Source: Sarcocystis neurona (Eukaryota > Apicomplexa > Conoidasida > Eucoccidiorida > Sarcocystidae). From it: DNA of 64,000 nucleotides. Shown piece by piece: positions 58,840-64,000 of the stretch. Every line of letters begins with the position of its first letter. The first letter of the stretch is position 1. The position numbers and the translations under genes are program-made. The stretch covers positions 1,036,095-1,100,094 of the forward strand of contig KL647299.1 of assembly GCA_000727475.1 (NCBI GenBank). Reading direction: 5' to 3'. The notes beneath the pieces were generated by a model that made no database searches, was not told where the DNA came from, and saw only the letters and a list, made by a program, of their open reading frames with translations.

Positions 58840-61554
58840 AACTTTAGCAGCGGTGAGCAGCTGCTGCATACGCAGCGGACTGACGCACGATGAATCAGGG
58901 TGCAAGAATTCTGGTGTCGTGGCATCGAAACTGATTGGTGGAACGACTAACGAGTTGGGCAGCTTATACTTCGTTTTTGTTGGAGATGGGCGAAGTTGTG
59001 GCGACATGAGACTCGAGGATTATTCAACAAGTGGACACTGCCAGCGCTGGATACATGCTCAGAAGTGCTTAAGGATGTCATCCGCTTTCTACCCCGTACA
59101 GCTTTCCTTCTCAACAGTATCGGGCTAATGTGTGCACAGGGAGGTCATTCCTAGCAGCACCACGTTACCGCGTAACCGCTACACGCAGCCGGCTGTGTTC
59201 TGCTATGGTCAGTTCATTCACGGACCCCATTTCTCAGTAAGGTGAGGTGTTCACGGTACGCCACCGGACTGGACGGAGAACCGGTACCTGCCAGCGTATT
59301 TGCGTGTATGTCATAGGAAGTAAGGGAGAACTCGACACCGTGGAACCGCCTGACAACCGCTTTTTGGGGCGCAAGGAAGGCTGGCGTGCAGAGGAGCCGG
59401 CAACATGACGGTGGTTCTCCGGCGTGCACTTGTGTTCCACACAGGGGTCTCCTCTTCCAAATTAAGTGGAATACGCCAGAAGTTATTTGTAAATGTGTTG
59501 ATATCAAAGGCCTGTCGTGTCCGGTTGAAGAAGCATTATATTCCCGTATTTTAACCAGCATGTAGAGAGCCACTCCCAATTTCGTTAAAGAGGATTTGAC
59601 ACCTTAATGTTTACCTCGCCGGTAAATCGCTCCCCCAGAATACTATCAAGCAGAGTATCCAGGTACACACGCACACCGTACACTCATTTTTTTAACAATA
59701 TATATTTGCGCGTGTACATTATGCTGCGTATACTCTGCCAGTGGCACAGTAGGGGCTCCCAAAGTTTCCTATTTTTTTCGGTAACCCCGGTAGTGTCATA
59801 AAGAAGCTCTTCCCTCTTGCACACGCGAATGTTTGATCTCTGCCCGCCACTTGCATAGGAACAGGCCGTCAAAGTTGTCCCTTCTGTTCACAAAACTGCT
59901 GAATTGTGCCTTCTGTCGGAATACCGCAAGCACTGCGTACGGGGAGGCGACGGCAATTATCACTGCACACATCCTTCGCTAATTGGAAGGTGCACTTTCT
60001 AGAACAACATTCTAGTCGGTGCTTGAGGCAGGGTGCAGGAGGTCACAGCAAAGGTGCTTTTTCGTATCCATCTCTTCATATTCTTCGATGTCAAGTTTAC
60101 AGTGAGCCGCGGTCTTCCGCCCTGCGACATATATGTATGCAAGGAGAGAAGAAGCCCAGGAACCGCCTTGCGTTCCCGCATTTCCGCAGTACCAGCAGGT
60201 TTTGTCGTCTTCGCCGGACGAGAGCCAAATTCACTTTGGGACGTACGAAGGGCGTCGCGGACACTTGGTAAAAGTGCGGCTGACAGTTGGAAAAAGTGCT
60301 GCTGACAGTTGTACGGCTGTCTCCAGCACTTCTTCGCGGTACTTCCATATCATTATGCAGTGTATACGCGTTCCCTGCGTGGGCCACCGTTGATCGCCGT
60401 GATCTATACATTGTTCCACGTCCAACACTCCATTGTGACACCGACTGTCGTACTGACGTCTCCGTGTGCTAGGCGCACGCCTGCCTCTGGGAATTGTTGA
60501 GCCCAGCACGCATCGCTTTTTTTATCTCACGAAGTTGTGGAATGGCGATAGAAACACATAGTGCCTTTTTCCCGCATGCTGTGAACTGGAACGGATTCAC
60601 GAACTACGCCCTCTGTCGATAAAATGACCGCATTTTCCCCTATCCGTGTAAGGTTCGCTATCGTCACATCGCAAGTGAGCCACAAGTCACGTGCGTTATT
60701 GAATGTGTCACCGCGTTTCCATCGCGTTTTTTTTTTACAGTGCACCTATTAGGAACACCAAAATTTTCCAACACGTCAAACTGTCCAAGCCGTTCAGTCA
60801 AACGTGACTAGGCTGCTGTTCTTTAGTGGGTTTCCCTCTGCACAAGGCGACGCATAGCCGTCGTAAACACTTTTGACGTATTCCGTTTACTCCCTGTCTG
60901 CTGTTCCTCGCCTCTACATGCTACATGAAATACAGCCCGTACAGATGCAAGTACGTGTTTGCAACACCCCAGTTCCCTGACAGTCCACTAAAGAGGCGGC
61001 CTCGACAGAAAAGCTTGAAATCATGCGACAACGCTGCCGGGAACGCGGCTGTCAACCGCTACACCTTTACCCGCAAGATATGATTGTAGTTGTTCCTTCT
61101 GCCTTTGCAACTCAGCATATCGCCGCTGCAGCACACAGACAGCACACTCCCTGCCATTGACAACACAGGGACTATGCGGGGTTGTCAAACACAGGGATCA
61201 ACCATTTGCGTGACACAGCAGGAAGACTCCACGACGTTGATCGCACTGCCAGAATATCCCTGAACAGCCACACTGTGTCGTACACTGTAATTCACAAATG
61301 TACTACTCCAGTTCTACAACGCGCTTTGGTGAGGACTAAAACTTGTAAACCCGGACATACGAAGTGTTGCCTGTAGGATTCCACCAGCGAACGAAGCGCT
61401 CCGCCACACTTAACCTGCTCACCGACTTCCTGCCATCAGAATCCCTCGTCCGTGGTTGTCCGATGTGTAATACATTTTGAGTACGAGTAAGCTGCTTGCT
61501 GTCTCTTCTATGCCCCGTTCATGGTACGGCGTTAAACAACCGAGGTGGCAACAG
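58840..61554. other. Intergenic stretch, nothing recognised
   Basis: Frames of up to about 120 codons on both strands (59214-59579 minus, 59906-60271 plus, 60097-60441 minus) overlap each other and show no domain. A 24-base imperfect duplication, AAAGTG(C)GGCTGACAGTTG-like, occurs at about 60268-60313. Bases 60750-61180 have no long frame. Confidence 0.4.
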
Positions 61555-64000
61555 TTAGTGCTCCCACTGTACAGGATCCACAGGGGACGTTTGACCCAAT
61601 AATGAAAAAGCTGAAGGTATAACGATGGGGAGTGTCATCACTGACCTGCATCCACAGGTGCTTCCCTCGCTCCTGCGTCAACAGCTTCTGCTGCTCCTCA
61701 TCCCGTCGCACAATTGCCTGCTTTTCCTGCTCGTGAAGCGACTGAAACGCCTTCAGATTTGCTGCCTGCAACTCGTACTCGCGGTAAGCCTCCTCTGAAG
61801 AGAGACCATCATAAGGAGCACGGCGTCGCTTCCGTTGCGACACGCATCAGTCGCTTGAACACAGATGAAAGCTCCTCTCCAGTCACCACCGTGCACGCGG
61901 AGAACAGGAAAACCACGACGCCCCTCTGCTACTAATACTAAGTCGCTAAGGCACAACATATCAGTCAAAAACACGGTCACCTGTGGCTGTCTTCGGGTGC
62001 TGATGTACGCACCCTTCGTGCACTCATCGACGGCAATCACAGGCTGGGGTATCACGGAAACAGTCGGGCAGAAGGTACGCAGTTAGTTCCAGGTGAGCAT
62101 GACTTGCATACCTTACCGTCCTATGAGGAGACGTCACTCTTACCGATTTTTTCAACCAGCTCCTTGGCTTTCGTCTCGTACCCCTTCGTTAACACAACGT
62201 ACTTCTTCTGCGCTTTCTTGCTGCGATGGGCAGTTGCATCGACCTGCTTGCACAGGTCTTCGAACTGAGAACGCAGCGCCTCCGACCGCTCGTCTCTTGA
62301 GAGGCTGTGGTAGAGCTGGAAACTGCACCGCAAGCAGACGGAGTAGAAGGGAAAGTGACAAACACCTCTCCAGCATCGCAGTGCCGCAGCAACACAATGG
62401 TGCTAGTCTCTTCGAATTTTTTCAGAGCAACAACTCTCTTCGCATGTCATTCATTTCGTTTGCGCGACTCAATTCGAAAAGCAGCTAATAGCATAAACAG
62501 GGAGCATCTCTCCTCAATCCTTTAATACAGGGTCTCTGCTATCTATCGATCACCCACCACATTGACCGCACATGTATATTTTCGAATGTACCACTGCTCC
62601 GCCCTGGTTGTGCAGCACGTGTATCCGCGGGGAATCCTACGAAGCGAAGCGCCGAGTCACAAACGACTCTCCGGTGTAGATGTGACCGGTCCCACCAGAT
62701 CACGCACGTGCAGAACGCGTATACGACACGATTCTCCAGTATGCCCTGGTGAAGCGTCTTCGCGGAAGCAGGTTCCCTTGCACAAAGGACTTCGTGCAGC
62801 CAGGCTGCCTTGTGTCACAGCGCGCTGTGGTTTCCCCCTACGAATTTGCGTCGTCTGCTTTGCGGCCCGCTTGTTGACTACATCCTCTGCCGATGGAGCA
62901 GGCACGAGCGACGACGCAACAGCACTTTCCTGTCTATCTCAGCGTCCACCACTTGCGCGCGTCAACAAAAGATACGTGCAATAAAGCACTTCGTCATACT
63001 ATGACGGAGCATCAATACTCCGTGTCTATGCAGCGGTCTTGGCGGAATGCGTGAGATCAACGCCGTCTCTGAGCAATTCTGCACGCCAAGGTCTTCTTCT
63101 TGTGTACGGAGGCGTACGCGCCTTCTCATATCTTGGGAAGCTCTGCCGTTCACGGTAGAGCCACGTATACGTGCGTCTGCGTCACTGAACGTCACACAAT
63201 TTCTTAATAATGACTGGCTTCAGGTTTTGTTTCTGCATCTACGGTATTCGAGTACAACGTACCTACGCTTCTTTGTCGGGGCCCACCGAGACCCGGCTAC
63301 AGTCAACGCTGGTCCCACAACGGAGACCAGCGACGCCGCTATCACGCACGACAAGATCTCTATGCGCCTTGAAAGCGCGTGTACATACTTGTATATAAAA
63401 CCCATCGGTTTACCGATGAAGTTTCAACGCGCTTCCAACGCAAGTATACATATATATATACATATACGTTTGCACCAGGAAAGATATCCTTACCTTTTTG
63501 CGCTCGGCAGATAGACGTAGGCGTCTTGAGCGTTCTCAAAGGCCTTCGCCACAATCTTGTTCTCGGCGGACATTTCTTCACCTACTTCGCTCTGGTGCTG
63601 CAGCAACTGCCCCTCGCACTTCAGCATCTGTCTCGCCTCCTGAAGCAGTCACCCAGCTACACACAAAGTCGTGCATAAGTGCTTCCAAACATTTGAATCG
63701 CAGCGCGCATATATATATATATATATATGTGTATCCATATACTCAACTGCGCAGGTGCCTATGGACGCGCGACGGATAATACACTCAACCAGATAGGCGA
63801 CCGCAGATCTCTTCTGCCTGGAGTTCCTATTTCACACAGTGGGCAGTCACAAAACGTGACTCACATATGTCAGCTCGCCGCAGGAGCAGTGGTCGCGCAT
63901 GTGTACAGACATACTAACGCGGGATACGGCCCTGAAAGTGGTCACTTGTCTTCACAAAGACGACCGGCACACAACTGCAACGTTACAAAACAGGTCCTTC
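61555..64000 (-). CDS. CDC5L: CDC5L/CEF1 splicing factor, C-terminal exons (N-terminus beyond window)
   Basis: CDC5L is a core protein of the Prp19-associated (NTC) spliceosome complex; its C-terminal coiled coil binds partners. Three minus-strand exons are clear. 63639-63494 has EARQMLKCEGQLL...YVYLPSAK, like human MEVVKQGM...QVLYLPGQS. 62322-62144 has KAQKKYVVLTKGYETKAKEL, like KKIKILLGGYQSRAMGL. 61794-61646 has YELQAANLKAFQSLHEQEKQAI, like HLELRTFEELKKHEDSAIP. Splice phases agree at both joints (AG+T and G+AG). A tiny last exon at 61566-61555 (TGG GAG CAC TAA after CTGTACAG) would close the frame in phase but is a guess. The N-terminal Myb repeats and central region are not in the window. 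No exon was found in 63640-64000, which holds a (TA)n run at about 63708-63730. Confidence 0.78.

Overview
This is a nuclear window from a eukaryote with intron-rich genes on both strands. It is most likely from an Eimeria-like coccidian apicomplexan. The support is short single-residue runs (Q, A, S, G) inside conserved proteins, dense CAG/CTG-type triplet tracts, dinucleotide and tetranucleotide repeats in introns, roughly balanced base composition, and genes that align to coccidian-sized multi-exon housekeeping genes. The species cannot be fixed from the sequence alone. Gene names rest on motif recognition by eye, supported where possible by splice-phase bookkeeping.

Layout. Bases 1-7442 (minus): most of a PAXBP1/GCFC-family splicing factor whose 3' end runs off the left edge. 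7443-15467: repeat-bearing stretch between two divergent genes. 15468-29782 (plus): a PARN-type poly(A)-specific ribonuclease with very long, microsatellite-filled introns. 29783-34911: no recognised gene, several small tandem duplications. 34912-36570 (plus): Gln-rich reading frame of unknown function. 37094-42951 (plus): ERO1, the thiol oxidase of the endoplasmic reticulum, with a predicted C-terminal membrane anchor. 44973-45657 (minus): small two-exon gene for a secreted coiled-coil protein. 46792-47826 (plus): long unassigned reading frame. 49561-53718 (plus): molybdenum-cofactor-sulfurase-like (NifS fold) protein in ten exons, with one apparent single-base frameshift. 56059-58839 (plus): single-exon Ser-rich protein with a membrane segment. 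61555-64000 (minus): C-terminal exons of CDC5L/CEF1, whose N-terminus lies beyond the right edge.

The left half (to about 30 kb, plus the ERO1 locus) is rich in triplet repeats and homopolymeric residue runs. The right half (about 41-64 kb) is almost free of them. This resembles the alternating repeat-rich and repeat-poor segments known from Eimeria chromosomes. Three genes act on RNA (GCFC factor, PARN, CDC5L) and one in oxidative protein folding (ERO1). There is no sign that neighbours are co-regulated, which is normal for such genomes. No rRNA, tRNA, CRISPR array, transposase or viral sequence was recognised.
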